A stretch of DNA of 64,000 nucleotides from Rana temporaria (GCF_905171775.1 NC_053492.1:55982004-56046003), one strand, 5' to 3'. Numbered from the stretch's first letter, positions 42,406-55,372 are shown. Translations and numbers: made by a program. Notes: generated by a model from the sequence alone, not told the origin.

Positions 42406-43739
42406 TTCATCTTAAATAATTTAAAATACTGTCCACTCACAAAGTGGGCAACATTATTCCCATTAACAATAGCTTACAGCTTGCTGCCATAGACAAATCT
42501 GCAAGGGATATGTGTACCATACTCATCATATAATAAGGCAGCAGGCTTGAGGATGTGCTGCTCCAGATCTTAGGCTCCATGCATACTGGACGTTAAAAAA
42601 ATATATAAAAATGCCAGTAGCTTTGCAGGGAGCCTTTCAATGTTTTTTTAAAGTTTTTACAATAGCGTTTTTCAGCTTAGCTTTTTTTTTTTTCTTTTCT
42701 GTTTTTTTTCCAACAGATAAAAAAACACTAAAAAAGGCTGGAGCCTTAAATTCTACAAATTGTGATAAATTTCCCTAATTTTGTTGCACTTCTGGACATT
42801 TGTTGTTAAATTCAGCACGATAACCATGTACCAATGTACCATCACTAATATGGATCGCTATGCGTTTCACCAGATGGCTTCTTCAGGGGATCCTACTGGT
42901 GCTGGGAGACATGTAATGATTAATACAGTATATGATCCCAAATATTTGTACAAACATAGATTGAAAAAGTATTTCTCATTGGATGTTTATATGCATCTAA
43001 TTGTCAGAAACAATAGGGCACAGTATTTTCTAAGAAAAATTTGGTACTCAGTAGTACATACCAAGGCCAAAGTAAGAGACATGGAGTAACTGGTCCACAA
43101 TGTTGTGGGGAGAAGAAAGCCATGTATAGCCAGCTCAAGGGGGAATATTGGGGGGAGTGCAGCTAAAGAGGAGAAGTTGCCCTGAAGCAGAGCCTATGCC
43201 TATCAAATAAATAATATATCGGAATCAGTATCTTAAAGGGGTTGTAAAGGTTCAAATATAAAAAAAAATAACAAACATGTCATACCTCCACTCTGCAGCT
43301 TGTTTTGCACAGAGTGGCCCCGATCCTGGTCTTCTGGTGTCTCTCTGCGGCTGTCTCGGCTCCTTCCCACAAGAGCTAACCCCCTTCATGGGAAGCTATC
43401 TCCCAAGGGGGTTAGCTTGCGGGCATGCTCCCGTGATACACCCGGAGGCTATAGCCGCCGACTGCATCACTCGGCCCTGCCCCCCGGCGCGCTGCATCAT
43501 TGATTAGATTGACAGCAGCGGGAGCCAATGGCTGCGCTGCTATCAATCTCCAATGAACAGCCGAGAACAGCCTGAAGACGGGCGAGTAGCCAGCGCGTTA
43601 TGACGCTGGACTTTTTAGGGCTCAGGTAAGTAAACCGGGGGGCTGGGGGGCTTGTAAGCATCTGATGTTTTTTCACCTTAATACATAGGATTACGTAGGG
43701 GCTGTCGGTTGTTTCTGAAAATTTTGGGATAAGCGCCTT
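42406..43739. other. Spacer with small repeats, no gene recognised
   Basis: It contains a small palindromic repeat at about 42570-42750 (TAGGCTCCATGCATACTGG to AAAAAGGCTGGAGCC) and the AAAGGGGTTGTAAAGGTT repeat from 43236, which recurs at 50673. Confidence 0.45.
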
Positions 43740-46557
43740 AGCTGCATTCAGAAGGTGAGATTGATTTTTTATATGATCCTATTGGCTCGCCCATACAATG
43801 AAATAATATCACCCAAGGGTCGTTGGGGACCCCACTACCTTGGATTTGCTTGATCCAATGCAACACAGTAGACCAGTATGGTCTAATGAGAGGGCAAAAA
43901 CACCAGATATGAGCATGAGTTCCTTGGCCTCCACATCCCCTCCAGCAAAGGTCCGATATAGATGAAAAGGTTTTATGTAATACCACCGGGGTGTAATGCC
44001 ACCTCATTAATAACTTGTAGTTTACTTCCGCTGTTTTTGAAGATATGGAGGAGACGTGAGATAAATGTAGAGCATTGAACGTCTGATAATGGGCTTTGGA
44101 GATCTCGTTCCCAGTTAGATAGGAACGAGTATTGAGCTACAGGAGGTAGAGTCAACAGAGCCCAGGGCCAGATTAAGAACATCATGGGTCTGGTGCTGAG
44201 GATTTGGGTGGAGCCTTTTATAAATAATAAATAAATAAATACAAATGAGGCGAGGGGTAAGGGAGGGATGATGAGAGAGAAAGGGGGGATGAGAGAGAGG
44301 ATGCGCATGAGCATGCGTGGGAATGACATCAACGCAGCCCAGCCAAGGCAAATGACCAAAGCACAGAACCCAGAAGGAAGACCAGGTGAAGATGGAAGCG
44401 CCGGGTCCCTTGGAGGGCTCAGTCTGACAATTTAAGTGTACCCTAATGTGCTAATATGCTGTGCATCTTTGTACATTGTGGCATAACCTACCTCAGGGCC
44501 TCTAAAAAGTAGTAATGTTAGCAAAGTTTACCACTGCTTTAATATCACAGGATCCCATGAGCCTCTCATGGGGCCCCCTACTGACCCGGTGGCCCTTGTG
44601 AAGTTCCTAAGTGCATAGTTGGCAACATTTAAAAAATATTTTTAAATTATATTCTTTCCATAAAGGAAAGGCCAGGAAACAAAAATTCCAAAAAAAGTGT
44701 ATGTGGAGACGTGGCCCTGGTGCCATACAAATAAGTGCCCTCTCAAACACTAGTGCAATGTATGGCACCCCTGGACTGCCACTCCAGGGGCACTATCTCC
44801 ACAGGCTTTTCAACGGACCCTGACCCCCGGTCCGAACCAGCAGCACCCATCCCAGCCAGGAAGGTAGGAGCTCTGAGAGGTTGGGGAGAGCCCACGCCAA
44901 TAGGCTACTCCAGCTACTCCCATCACTCTCTCCTAATCACATTCGGGAAATACTAACCGTTCCCACAGCGAGTCCCACATTGCCAAGGACGATTTGGTGA
45001 GCAGCGAAACTGTTGGTGCCAACTTACAGAATCTATTAGTATCAGATTAAAGAGAACAAGTCCACGTCACAGAAGTCCACTTCCAGCTGCACCCAGAGTT
45101 TAGAATCCTTATGATATTTTCAGTCAGATAACCGGTTCAGTGCAATGGCAAGAAAGTAGCGTTTAAAGTCCGGAAGCTCTAGGCCTCCTTCTCTTTTTGG
45201 TTTGATTAACCAGTTATAGGCAATTCTGTGTTGTTTATGATTCCAGACATATTTGCATATTAAAGATTGTACTATCTTAAAGAACCCAGGGGGATCCTAT
45301 AAGGGATCATTTGAAACAGGAAGAGCAGCTAATTAATCCTAGCCACAAGTGAACCATCTGAGTCCACTTTTGTAAATCAGCTGTAATTGAATTCAATAAA
45401 GGGACATAATTCCTACGGAGCAAGGAGGCAGGATTAGAAGTCAGGTATATTCCTAGGTATTTTAATGAGTGTGGTTGCCAAGGGGAAAGATATTTTCAAC
45501 AATGCCGCAGTTTTGTGAGGGAGTAATTTGAAATTAGAGAGGGTTCCAAATTTAGTAAAGGCCGACATAAGTTTGGGGAGTGTAACCAAGGGCTGTTGGA
45601 CGTAGAAAAGGATGTCATCTGCATATGCCGCATATTCATGTTCAGATTTACCTATTTTAATCGTGAATATTAGGATCGTTGAGTACCATCGGCAGGAAGG
45701 GTTCTAATGAAAGGGCAAAGAGGATAGGGGAGAGAGGACAACCCTGACAAATTCCATTGTATAGTGAGAAAGGTTTGCTCAGCGTACCATTGATTCTTAT
45801 CTGTGCAGAAGGTGATTGGAATAATGCTGAAATTCTCATCAGCATGTTCGGGCCTATGTCGAGGTGCAACAATGTACCTCGGCAATGTACCATGCGTATA
45901 TATGCAAGGTGTCTGTGGGGGATGCAGGACCTGCCCTGGGAGGTATCTAAGGTGGGTTCTAAGAGGGTATTAAAATCTCCTGCCAATACTATACATCCGT
46001 GAGCAAAGTCCCTCAGTTTGTTCAGAGTGGAATTCAGAAAGTTCTTCTTGCCCTGGTTTTGGGCATAAAAATTTGCCAAAGTACATGGTAAGTTACTCAG
46101 ACTGCCCTTCAAAAATAAAAATCTACCAAGTGGATCTGCAAATGCATCCTCTAGAGCATGGGTCTTCAAACTATGGCCCTCCAGTTGTTCAGGAACTACA
46201 ATTCCCATCATGCCTAGTCATGTCTGTGAATGTCAGAGTTTTACAATGCCTCATGGGATGTGTAGTTCCGCAACAGCTGGAGGGCCGTAGTTTGAGGATC
46301 CCTGCTCTAGAGTAAAGGAGGTTCCCCTCCGGAATCCGATGGCCACCCCTTTTCGCCTTTGTGACATCTGAGAGGCTGTAGTACCATGTAGGGTAGTGGT
46401 GTGCATAAAGTTTCACCGATGTGGTATGTGTGAGATGGGTTTCCTGCAGGAAGACAATGTCCCCCTGCAGACGCTTAAGTTCTCTATAAAGGGTTTGTCT
46501 CTCACCTGGAGCATGAAGCCCTCTCACATTAATGGAAATCAAATTGATCGTGGCCAT
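43740..46557 (-). pseudogene. L1/Tx1-type LINE, ORF2 (decayed, internally deleted)
   Basis: Read on the minus strand, it opens MATINLISINVRGLHAPGER then DIVFLQETHLTHT, the start of the endonuclease. A hAT-type insertion at 46157-46304 interrupts it. It goes on AGDFNTLLEPTLDTSQG, then jumps straight to reverse-transcriptase sequence NMLMRISALFQSPSAQIRIN and GCPLSPILFALSLEPFL. That means about 1 kb between the domains has been deleted. Later come AAYADDILFYVQ near 45620 and, at the far end, CWRGCGGQGTHAHIW, the C-terminal Cys/His motif. There are many stops. About 44160-45020 includes unrelated insertions. Confidence 0.88.
46157..46304. mobile_element. hAT-type miniature element, 148 bp, duplication CTCTAGAG
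   Basis: A complete copy of the family interrupted at 35847. It starts CATGGGTCTTCAAACTATGG and ends GTTTGAGGATCCCTG (its complement). CTCTAGAG lies at 46149-46156 and 46305-46312. Confidence 0.9.
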
Positions 46558-47134
46558 AGGATCTGGTGGGGATACGCACCATTTGCAAACATCCTGCAAG
46601 GCTGGTGGGAAGGATGGGGAGGGAAGAAGGGGAGGAAAGAGAAGAGGAGGGAGGAACAAGAAAAGAAAATAAGTAAAAAATAAAATAAACTTGACATAAG
46701 AACGTGTCCATGAGCTGCACGCAAAGCCTTGCAGTGCAATGCCTGGAACGACGCAGAACCCGATCCCCCATGACACGCCACCCTGCAAGGGAAAACCGCA
46801 ATGGTGGACCACCACCCTGCGCAGGGGAGTGGAGCCTCCCCAGAACCCAGACAGCGCATGTCCAAACCAGGCACACGCCGTCTGCAAAGTTTGGCGCCAG
46901 AATAAAAAAAAAAACAGATAGCCTGGAATGCAGGCAAAAACCTTAACCTGAGAACCATACGGTCTTCCATGAGGATCATGACCACAGTGACAAAGGAGAA
47001 AACAAGAACTGTGTAAATCATTTAGTACAACAAATCAAGAGACCCAAAACATAATATTTTAACAGAGTAATACTTGCGTGTCAGAGGCATATATGAGCAC
47101 TCAGGTTGGAGCACAGCTAGTGCAGAAGGAGAAC

Positions 47135-48226
47135 TCAGTCCGCTTTTGGGGTAGAACCTGGGGTGGTGGAATGGCGTTTACGAGAAACTTTCTGCCATTG
47201 CATTTCTGACATATTAGAGACTGCAGGTATGGTGTAATGCCAGCCAGGAAGCTCCGGGGGTTTAATGCAGAGATCCATACAGAATTTGTCTAGGTCCTCT
47301 GGAGAGCGAAGTATGGCTGTTTTTTCAGCCCTGTTGGCAATAAGGGCAGCTGGGAACCCCCATTTGTAATTAATTGAGGCCTCACAGAGTTTCTCTGTGA
47401 GAGGTTTAAGTGGTCTCTGTCGTTCCAAGGTCTCCCTGGCCAGGTCTGGGAAAAAGGACAGGGTGACGTCATCAAATTCCAGCGTGGCTGTCTCCCTAGC
47501 TTTCCGCATAATAAGTTATTTTTCTTCAAAGTAGTGAACGCGGCAGATGACATGCCTGGGGGTATCGGAGGACAAATTGTGTGGACGAAGGGCTCGGTGA
47601 ACCCTATCAAGCTTCAGGGGGTGATCAGCCGGGTTACCCAGGAGGCTGTTGAATATGCCGCGAATGGAGGCCGCTAGGTCATCATTCTTTGTTGCCCTTA
47701 GGCAATCCTCTAATTCGGATGTCATTCCTCCTATTACGGTTTTCCTGGTCTCCGATCTTATAAAGTGCCATTCTGTGGGCTATATTGAGGTTGCGAGTAG
47801 TAACTTGCAAATCTCTAATGGCCGCCGCGTGTCTATCGAGACGCTGCTCTGTCTCCTCCACACGCTCCAGTACTTGGGCAAGGTCTGCCCGTACAGCTGA
47901 CAGTTCTTTTTTAATGACCTTCTCCAGGCCTAGCAGCATGGAAGCTAGATCAGATTTAGTGGGAAGTCCACTCACCAGCTCTGCGACTCTCGAGCATCTG
48001 ATCTGGCCACTCTCACGTCCGAGCCGTCGGAGGATACTGGAGACCGGTGTCTGGTTTTGGGCCCACGACGCAAGGCAGAGCCCGCACCTGACCCACGTGG
48101 TGAGCGGCCTAAGCTGTCTGTCTCGGGGAAATCCTCAGGTTCCACGGCGAGGAATCGCTTGATGGAGCCGGTGGAGGTGCCATTTTTAGGCTGGGTCTTA
48201 CCTGTCCTCCTTCCTATGCTGGCCAT
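47135..48226 (-). pseudogene. L1/Tx1-type LINE, ORF1 RNA-binding protein (decayed)
   Basis: ORF1 proteins coat LINE RNA and act as chaperones. Minus-strand pieces in order: basic N-terminus MASIGRRTGKTQPKNG (48226-47972); a coiled coil with VRADLAQVLERVEETEQRLD ending in RRNDIRIRGLP (47975-47682); the RRM part LGNPADHPLKLDRVHRAL and RHVICRVHYFEEK (47725-47516); then, after one in-frame stop, the C-terminal domain with LTEKLCEASINYKWGFPAAL (47509-47135). One frameshift to the coiled-coil frame, one back, and a nonsense codon kill it. It lies just upstream of ORF2 on the same strand. Confidence 0.9.
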
Positions 48227-48930
48227 AAGGCTTAAGGTTTCACAAGTCTATCGATAAGGCCGATAAAACAGGTGCCAGCGCCGGAGCTCACACAAGATGC
48301 GTCTTCACAGTCTCATGTCCAAGCCACGCCCCCAAAAGCCTTATATTCCATTATACTGTATATCATAAGTGGAATGATTATAGGGGGTTCTTAGCTATGA
48401 CACGTGATGGCATAAACCCTAACTCAATTATTTTATTTTTTGGGGTTTGGGCAGAGTGGGGGAGAGATAACATTTTTGCCATATTTATTTCTGTCTGTAA
48501 ACCCATTGGGGGGATTTATTTGCCTTTCTGTCCCTGGGATACCTGTACAAGAAATGGCAGGTGTTGGCATCACCAATACAGCAATGCCCGGACAGCAATA
48601 AGAACATTGTCAGAGGTCCCAACCCTTCCTGATTTTAGAAAATATTTTTGTCCCCATTGCAGAGATTCCCCATCACCTTCTATGTTGGGTCTTTAGTTTG
48701 GAAAACACTCTAATGTAAGTTGCTAGAAGATTTCTAACCTTCACATAAATACATCATTTTTATTCTTATTGAAGTTCAGATGTCACAGTTTTAGAGAGGT
48801 ATTGTATCTCTGTGCTCAGCCTCTTCTACTTTTAGGTCACTATACAAACTTTTAGCAAGTTACAATTACACCTTTGTTTATACATTCCATAGCATGTACT
48901 GTATACAGAACAGATTTAAAAATAATAATT
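48227..48930. other. Spacer before the CYP promoter module, nothing recognised
   Basis: Short frames only. No repeat family was assigned. Confidence 0.4.
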
Positions 48931-49285
48931 CACAGTATACCTTGCTGTGAACTGATATGAAAGGTAAGTGTTTTTAGATATGATCACGCGACACTTCTTT
49001 GCAAACCATTGCATCACACTTTTCACGTTTTGTAATGTGGGCAAGGCTTCTTTAGGTTGACAGCTTTAGCTACACCGTAGGATATATAAATGCAATTCAA
49101 AGTTCAGTGTGCATTACTTCATTTGAAAGCCAAGTGAGAACAAGGACTGCAATATAATCCTTATTTAAAAGGTAAGATGGGAAACAAGGCATTTAGTTTG
49201 TACGGAGTTAAAGTCATTGTGAGAAGTTTATCTGAGGTGCACAGGTCTAGGGCAGAGCATCTGAAAGTTACAGAGCTTTTAAATA
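48931..49285 (+). promoter_or_regulatory. Probable promoter and non-coding first exon of CYP gene B (module copy 4)
   Basis: Fourth copy of the module at 11881, 12480 and 18979. Only this copy has a good TATA box (TATATAAA, 49083-49090) and, 80 bp on, a consensus donor AAAAG|GTAAGA (exon end 49171). Transcription would start near 49113, giving a non-coding exon of about 60 nt. Gene B's coding exon is preceded by a strong acceptor (polypyrimidine, TTCTTCAG at 56711-56718) only 11 nt before its ATG, as expected if a 5' UTR exon is spliced on. This is an inference from signals and copy comparison, not from transcript data. Confidence 0.55.
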
Positions 49286-49289
49286 AGTA

Positions 49290-49585
49290 AAGTTAATTGT
49301 CAATTTTTTTTATTTTTTATATCAATTTGCATGTCAATGTAAATTTAGTGTAAGGGATTTGCCATTTCTTTTGATCTGCAAATAAATAAGTAGAGTAACT
49401 ACAAAATTAACAATGTTAATTTGCACCTCTCTATCTCATGTCTGAACAGTTTTTATAAACATTTCAACAGCAGCAGCGGAAATAAACACGCTAGTTTATG
49501 ACGGAAGGTAAAACAAATTCTAACACCTGAACACAGTTTTGCAACTTTGACATGTGTTAGTAATACAGTTCATATGATTGCAACT
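49290..49585. other. Putative first intron of gene B, start
   Basis: AT-rich sequence. No feature recognised. Confidence 0.4.
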
Positions 49586-50092
49586 ACCGTATTTATCGGC
49601 GTATACCGCGCACTTTTTTGCCCTGAAAATCAGGGCAAAATCGTGGGTGTGCGGTATATGCCGATACCCGCTTTCCCGCGCCGAGTTTAAATACTGCGCC
49701 GACATATACCGAGCGCAGTACACTCGTGTATTGTCAGGCAGTCTTGGGTCCTCTCGCGCTGACGTCCTGGACGTACAGGACGTCAGCGCGAGAGTTGCCG
49801 AGCCTGCCTGACGATACACGAGTGTACTGCGCTCTGTATATGTCGGCGCAGTATTCAAACTCGGCGCGGGAAACGAGCGGGGAGGACGCCGCAGAAGGAC
49901 GCCGGACCCGACGAAGAGGACACCCGAGGCCGCAGACGGACGCCGGACCCGACGAGGCCGCCGATGGACGCCGCGCAAGACACCAAAACTGTAAGTACAA
50001 AAAACTTTTTTCCACAGGAATTCGGGGCAACTTTAGGGGTGCACGCTATACGCGGGAGCGCGCTATACCCCGATAAATACGCTACTTAGTGT
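49586..50092. mobile_element. Miniature element (CCGTATTTATCGGCGTATA family), copy 2
   Basis: Left end ACCGTATTTATCGGCGTATA, right end CCCGATAAATACGCT. Inner arms carry ACCGAGCGCAGTACACTCGT and its inverse, plus CTGACGTCCTGGACG as a short perfect hairpin. Confidence 0.8.
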
Positions 50093-50411
50093 ATCCAGGT
50101 GAATTATACCTTGTTTTTTTTTCAGGATAAATTGGACTTTCATTTGGTGGTAAATGGTAATGGATATGTCTATTTTTTATTATTATTAATTTTAAAGGAA
50201 AACTACCACAAAATCATTGAAATTTAAAAATGGAGCTGTATATTTCTTGCTATCTGCATACATTACAGCCAAAAAACACCCCATAATAACTTCTCCTTCT
50301 CCTGATGATATCGGTGATACCACATATGTGTAAAGTATTTGTTCTTGGTACCTGTAGTAGGGCCCAGAACAATAATGGCCATTTTTCTTTTTTCTTATGC
50401 TACCTAAAACA

Positions 50412-50665
50412 CATTGGGGTTGATTTACTAAAGGCAAATAGAATGTGCACTTGCTTCAGAGCTTAGTAAATGAAGTAAAGCTTTACTTTGCAAAGAATAC
50501 CCAATCACGTGCAAGGAGATAAAGAAAAAAAACAGCATTTTTGTTTGCACATGATTGGATGATGGAAGTCAACAGAGCTTCTGCTCATTTACTAATCTCT
50601 GGAGCAACTGCTCTTGCAGAGTGCGACTGCACTTTGCAAAGTTCAGTGTCTATTTGCCTATAGTA
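50412..50665. mobile_element. Palindromic miniature element related to 31148-31385
   Basis: Left TTTACTAAAGGCAAATAG, right CTATTTGCCTATAGTAAAT, with CAATCACGTGCAAGGAGATAA inside matching the copy at 31148 inverted. Confidence 0.65.
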
Positions 50666-50672
50666 AATTAAA

Positions 50673-51015
50673 GGGGTTGAAAAGGTTCGTCTTTCATTTT
50701 TTAAATATGTTTCTTTAAGCTAGTGCATTGTTGGTTCACTTACCTTTTCCTTCGATTTCCCTTCTAAATGTTTTTTTTTCTTTGTTTGAATTTCTCACTT
50801 CCTGTTTCTCCTCAGTAAGCCACCATCATCTGAGAGGTGGGAAGTCATTTAGAACAGCTTACTGAACACCTTACTGAGATGAAACAGGAAGTGAGAAATT
50901 CAGACAAAAAAAACATTTAGAAGGGAAATCGAAGGAAAAGGTAAGTAAACCAACAATGCACTAGCTTAGAGGAACCTATTTCGAAAATAAAAAACTAACT
51001 TTTACAACCCCTTTA
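50673..51015. repeat. Long inverted repeat (AAAGGGGTTG/CAACCCCTTT ends)
   Basis: The arms of about 150 bp pair over ACTTACCTTTTCCTTCGATT and its complement, with a central loop near 50830. It would form a strong hairpin in RNA. Confidence 0.85.
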
Positions 51016-51577
51016 ACCCCAATGACACTGACACAGTCTGACACTGATGTTAAATAAAACATTTTTTTTTTTTTTTAATCCTACCTAAAATACACTGACC
51101 CTGGCCTTTCACCCTTACCTTTTACTCTGACCATGAGCTTTGATCCTAACCTTGACCATAACCCTGACATTCAAACCCTGATCTAACAAAGTTTTCTTTA
51201 TTTTTTTTAATCTATTTTTGTGCACACTTCTTTGTTCACTGTATTTTTTTCTCAATTCAAGAGGAGAAAAAACACATGGGCGGGCTTTATAGTGAATCCT
51301 CACAGAGATCAGGTGCTCGAGAATCAGACCTCCCAGTTTCCCATCTTTAATACAGAACCCTGGACTCTCTGTATGAGGCCAGTCTCCAGTATTTGCTGAG
51401 AGTGTGCTGGCGTCCCTTCTCCTCGGTGTGCCACCATAGGAAGCCTCTTCCTATAGGGACACATCTACAAGCTCAATCCCAAGCCTACGGCAGAGCCCTG
51501 GATGGAGATCTGGCTCCGGTAAGTATAAGGGGGGGGGGGGGGGCTGGGGAGAAACTGCATACCAAAGGTTTTTATTC
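51016..51577. other. Spacer, nothing recognised
   Basis: It includes a G-run at 51530-51543 and T/A-runs at 51062-51080. No gene seen. Confidence 0.4.
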
Positions 51578-52238
51578 TTAACCACTTGTCCACAAGCCAC
51601 TGTACTTATACTGCGGCAGGTCACCTCTCTTGTGTGAACCGACATAACTGTACGTCGGTCCATGCATGTGAGATTGCAGGCACGTGCGCCCATGGGTCTA
51701 GCGAACTCAATGTCCACCAGCCAGACACGATTGCTGTATACAGAGGCAGAACGGGGAGCTGCCATTGTAAACAAGGTGGATCCCTTTCTGACAGGGGACA
51801 TCTCAGAGATCTGCTGTTCCCAGTGATCGGGAACAACTGTCTCTGTCATGTCCCTGGCAGCCCATCCCCCTACAGTTAGAACACGATGAGGGAACACATT
51901 GAATCCCTTGATTGCCCCCTAGTGTTAACCCCTTCCCTGCCAGTGTCATTTATACATTGATCAGTGCATTTTTATAGCACTGATCAATGTAATAATGTCA
52001 CTGGTCCCCAAAAAGTGTCTTTTGGGGTTATATTTGTCCGCTGCAATGTCGCAGTCCCACTAAAAATTGCAGTAAGAAAAGTAAGAACAATAAAAAAAAA
52101 TAAAGGGTCCCTTTAATCTATCCCATAGTTTGTAGATGCAATAACTTTTGCACAAACCAATCAATATGAGTCTATCGCGATTTTTTTTTTTACCACAAAT
52201 ATGTAGAAAAATACATATCGGTCTAAACTGATGAATAT

Positions 52239-52312
<74 letters not shown>

Positions 52313-52420
52313 GATATGTATTATAGCAGAAAGTAAAAAAAAACATTCCCCAAAATAGTCACTCTTTTTTTGTTTAAAGCGCAAAAAAAACCTCAATAGA
52401 CCGCCACAGCTGGGAGTGAT
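51578..52420. repeat. Ranid interspersed repeat, inverted copy with (TA)n expansion
   Basis: Blocks in reverse order to 7100-7925: GATCTCTGAGATGTCCCC region, CCTAGTGTTAACCCCTTCC, TTTTGCACAAACCAATCAAT, and AAAGCGCAAAAAAAACCTC. An (AT)n tract sits inside it. Confidence 0.65.
52241..52308. repeat. (TA)n microsatellite
   Basis: An almost uninterrupted run of alternating T and A, about 66 bp. Confidence 0.97.
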
Positions 52421-54447
52421 CCCACAGGTATGCCATAATAGGAAGTGTCTTTGTGGTGGCATACAGAGAAAAGAAGGAGCTCAGAGTACTGGCAGGGGGT
52501 GCCCAAGAAGAGGAGGTTCAGGGGCTCTCTGTGCAATACCATTGCACAGAGCAGGTAAGTATAACAAGTTTATTATTTTAAAAAATTCAATAAAGTAAGC
52601 TTTACATTCCGTTTCAACAGCAATTCCTGGCTGTCATTTTGGGGAGGGAGAACAGATACAGCTTATCCCACCATCCCTCTGTAATGGAGATAAACTGTTT
52701 GAAGTCCACATTGGACGGTCAACCATGGTTCCCTTAAACACAGTGGAGCAGTGAGCTTAGCCACATAGGGAAAAGGAAATGTGTTACTTGCAGGATTACA
52801 AGGTGGAAATAAATAGAAAAAAATCCGGAAACATAAAATTATTTCATCCACACTATAAAATGACTGCAGCATAACTGCTCCATGCAGATCATAAAAATAT
52901 TAAAGACACTAATTGCATATAGCAAGGTCCCTACAAAGGGAATATTTGTAAAGGGTGTTGCTGGCACATCAAATTTCTTGTAGGTTTTAAAAGATAAATC
53001 CTGACTAAGTGGGACTGGCTTAAATATGGAGTATTATGTAAGGTTTAAGCAAACAACTATTGAATCCTTTGTGACAACTACACACCCGAATTCTTTGTGA
53101 TCATTCATTCCCTATAACATGCAGAGTTGTCAAATTACAGCGATATTATCCATGTCAGACAACAGTCTGGTCTCACTACATTCATATACTGTAACTGCCA
53201 TTAATACAAAGTGATTGTAAACCTAATTGTATTTTTTTTACTTACCTGCTCTTGCAATGGTTTTGCACAGAGCAGCCTTAATCCTTCTCTTCTCAGGTCC
53301 CCCACCAATGCTCCTGACTTCTCCTCTTCATGGTGTGTCACCATAGGAAGCTGCTTCCTACGGTGGCACACCTGCAGGCTTGATCCCAAGCTGCTCTGTC
53401 TGTGTCCATTTCTGAGCCCTGCCCACTGCTCCTTCGTCACTGCATTTGATTGACAGAAGCAGAAGCCAATGGCCTGTAAGGAAAGAGAGAGAACTGATGT
53501 TCTTGAAGCACAGAGTTGGATCAAGAATGGGATCAGGTATGTATAATGGGGGCTGGGGGGGGGGGCAGAAGGTTTTTTACATGTTTTTAGTGCTGTCCCC
53601 ACTATTTGCCTTTATGGTTAAGGAGATGTGCATGTGCACAGGGGATTCTCGGCTGAAGGCCTGGCAGACTCCGGACCTTGCCGGAAAGAAGTCTCCCACG
53701 CGCATTAGTGGGAGTGACGATATCGCGGCTCCATCCACTCACAGCGCTTGAGCTGCGATACCCCCGGAAGACACGCCGAGGCAACATGTCAGCTACCTCG
53801 GCGTGGACCAGGTAAGTTACCGACGCCTCGTTCTAAGGTAAGTATTTTGATAATGAGCTAGTATGCGGTGCATACGTTATACCTTTTGCCTTACAGGTGA
53901 CAAAAAAAAATGTTAAGGGACTATACAACCACTTTAATTTTTAATGATGCTGGTCAGATGAAACACATCAGCTAAAGCAGAGGAGACAACATTATGCTTG
54001 TCAGATTCCATGGGAGGTTGGCCTACTGGCACATAGTAGGATAAAGTTTAGCCAAAGATTCATGTCAGCAGGAATTTGGATTTACTCTGGTAGTGCTCGA
54101 TGTGAGCTGTATGTTTTTTTCTGTTTTTATTGTTAATTAGTTCACTATTGAACGTTTTTTTTTTCTTTTTTTTTCTAGTTCACCTGATACTTGAGAACAT
54201 TGGGAAACGGCACTTTTTGCTTACTGAGGAAGTTCCTCTTGGATTTCTAATAAAGGGGAGATAGAGAGATTTTTCTACTTACATTTATTAGGAAGTCCAA
54301 AAGATTTGGTGAGTGTCAGTCTGAGAAGTGGGGGGTCCTACCACATTGATTTGAAGCATTTTGATGGTATGGCTTTTAGGATTTATTTTGAACTTATCAT
54401 ATCACAGAATTGGTATCACTGAATTGCACAGACTAGAATGATTTTTT
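52421..54447. other. Intron or intergenic DNA, no gene recognised
   Basis: Mixed sequence with a G-run at 53551-53561 and a CG-richer part at 53620-53830. No CYP exon was recognised here by eye. Confidence 0.4.
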
Positions 54448-54463
54448 AGTTTTGTTTAATTTA

Positions 54464-55372
54464 GAGGTAAGTATGTTTTTTATTAATTTCAGTATTGAGA
54501 AGAAATAAAAATATACAACACACGTAAACATCAGATTTCTACAGAATAGGATGAAACATGTTAGTTAATACTGTCTGAAATTCAGCACAATGGGATCACA
54601 ACGTGAGTCTACTGAGTTTGTTTCCTATGTCGGGTTGTTAACAGTGCGTGGTACAGAGAAACAATGAAGACTGAGAAAACATAAAGTAGTATAACTAAAA
54701 CTGATTATTATAAAAGAGAGAAGGAGAAAAAGTAAGAAAGAAGAGAGGAAAAAGAGGAGAAAGAAGGGTGGTGGAGGGGGGAAGGAAGAACCGAGAGCCA
54801 AGCGGGCCATGACGTCATTGTTGTGCAAAGAGTATTTGGACCGAGCATTAGGGTTGAACTTGAGGTGCCAGCAATGTTTTCAAGGAATCAGAGGAAGAGT
54901 AATTAATCCATAAAAGCCATAGGGACCTGAATTTATCATAGGTATCAGTATCAAGGGCTAACATTTCCTCCATTCGCATGATATCATTAACCAAGGAGAC
55001 CAATACGGATAATGGAGGGGTAGAGGTAGATTTCCAAAATAGGGTGATAAGCTGTCGTGTGGCCGATAGAAAGAAACGTAGTAAGGTACTCTTCTGTGAT
55101 GCTATGGAACCAGGTAACATAGACAGCAAGGCTATTTCCGGTGAGGGTGTTAGGGGTCGATCATAGAGCTTACTATATATGGCAAAGACCTGAGACCAAA
55201 GGGGCTGAACGGCCGGACATGTCCACCAAATATGGAGGTAGTTACCGTCTATTGAGCCGCATCTCCAACATATTGGGGGCATAGAAGGAAATATTTTATG
55301 TAGAGAGAGAGGGTCCCTGTACCATCGAGAGAGGAGCTTAAAGTTCTTCTCCTGAGAGTAACAGGAGACAGG
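54464..55372 (-). mobile_element. 5'-truncated L1/Tx1-type LINE with 16-bp target duplication
   Basis: AGTTTTGTTTAATTTA lies at 54448-54463 and again at 55373-55388, a clear target-primed duplication. On the minus strand the insert encodes the C-terminal end of ORF2 (55282-54848): MPPICWRCGSIDGNYLHIWW with the Cys/His motif, then a FLSATRQLITLFWKS helix and LLWINYSSSD. This frame is open over 144 codons. The rest of the LINE was never copied. It lies in the putative first intron of gene B. Confidence 0.9.
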
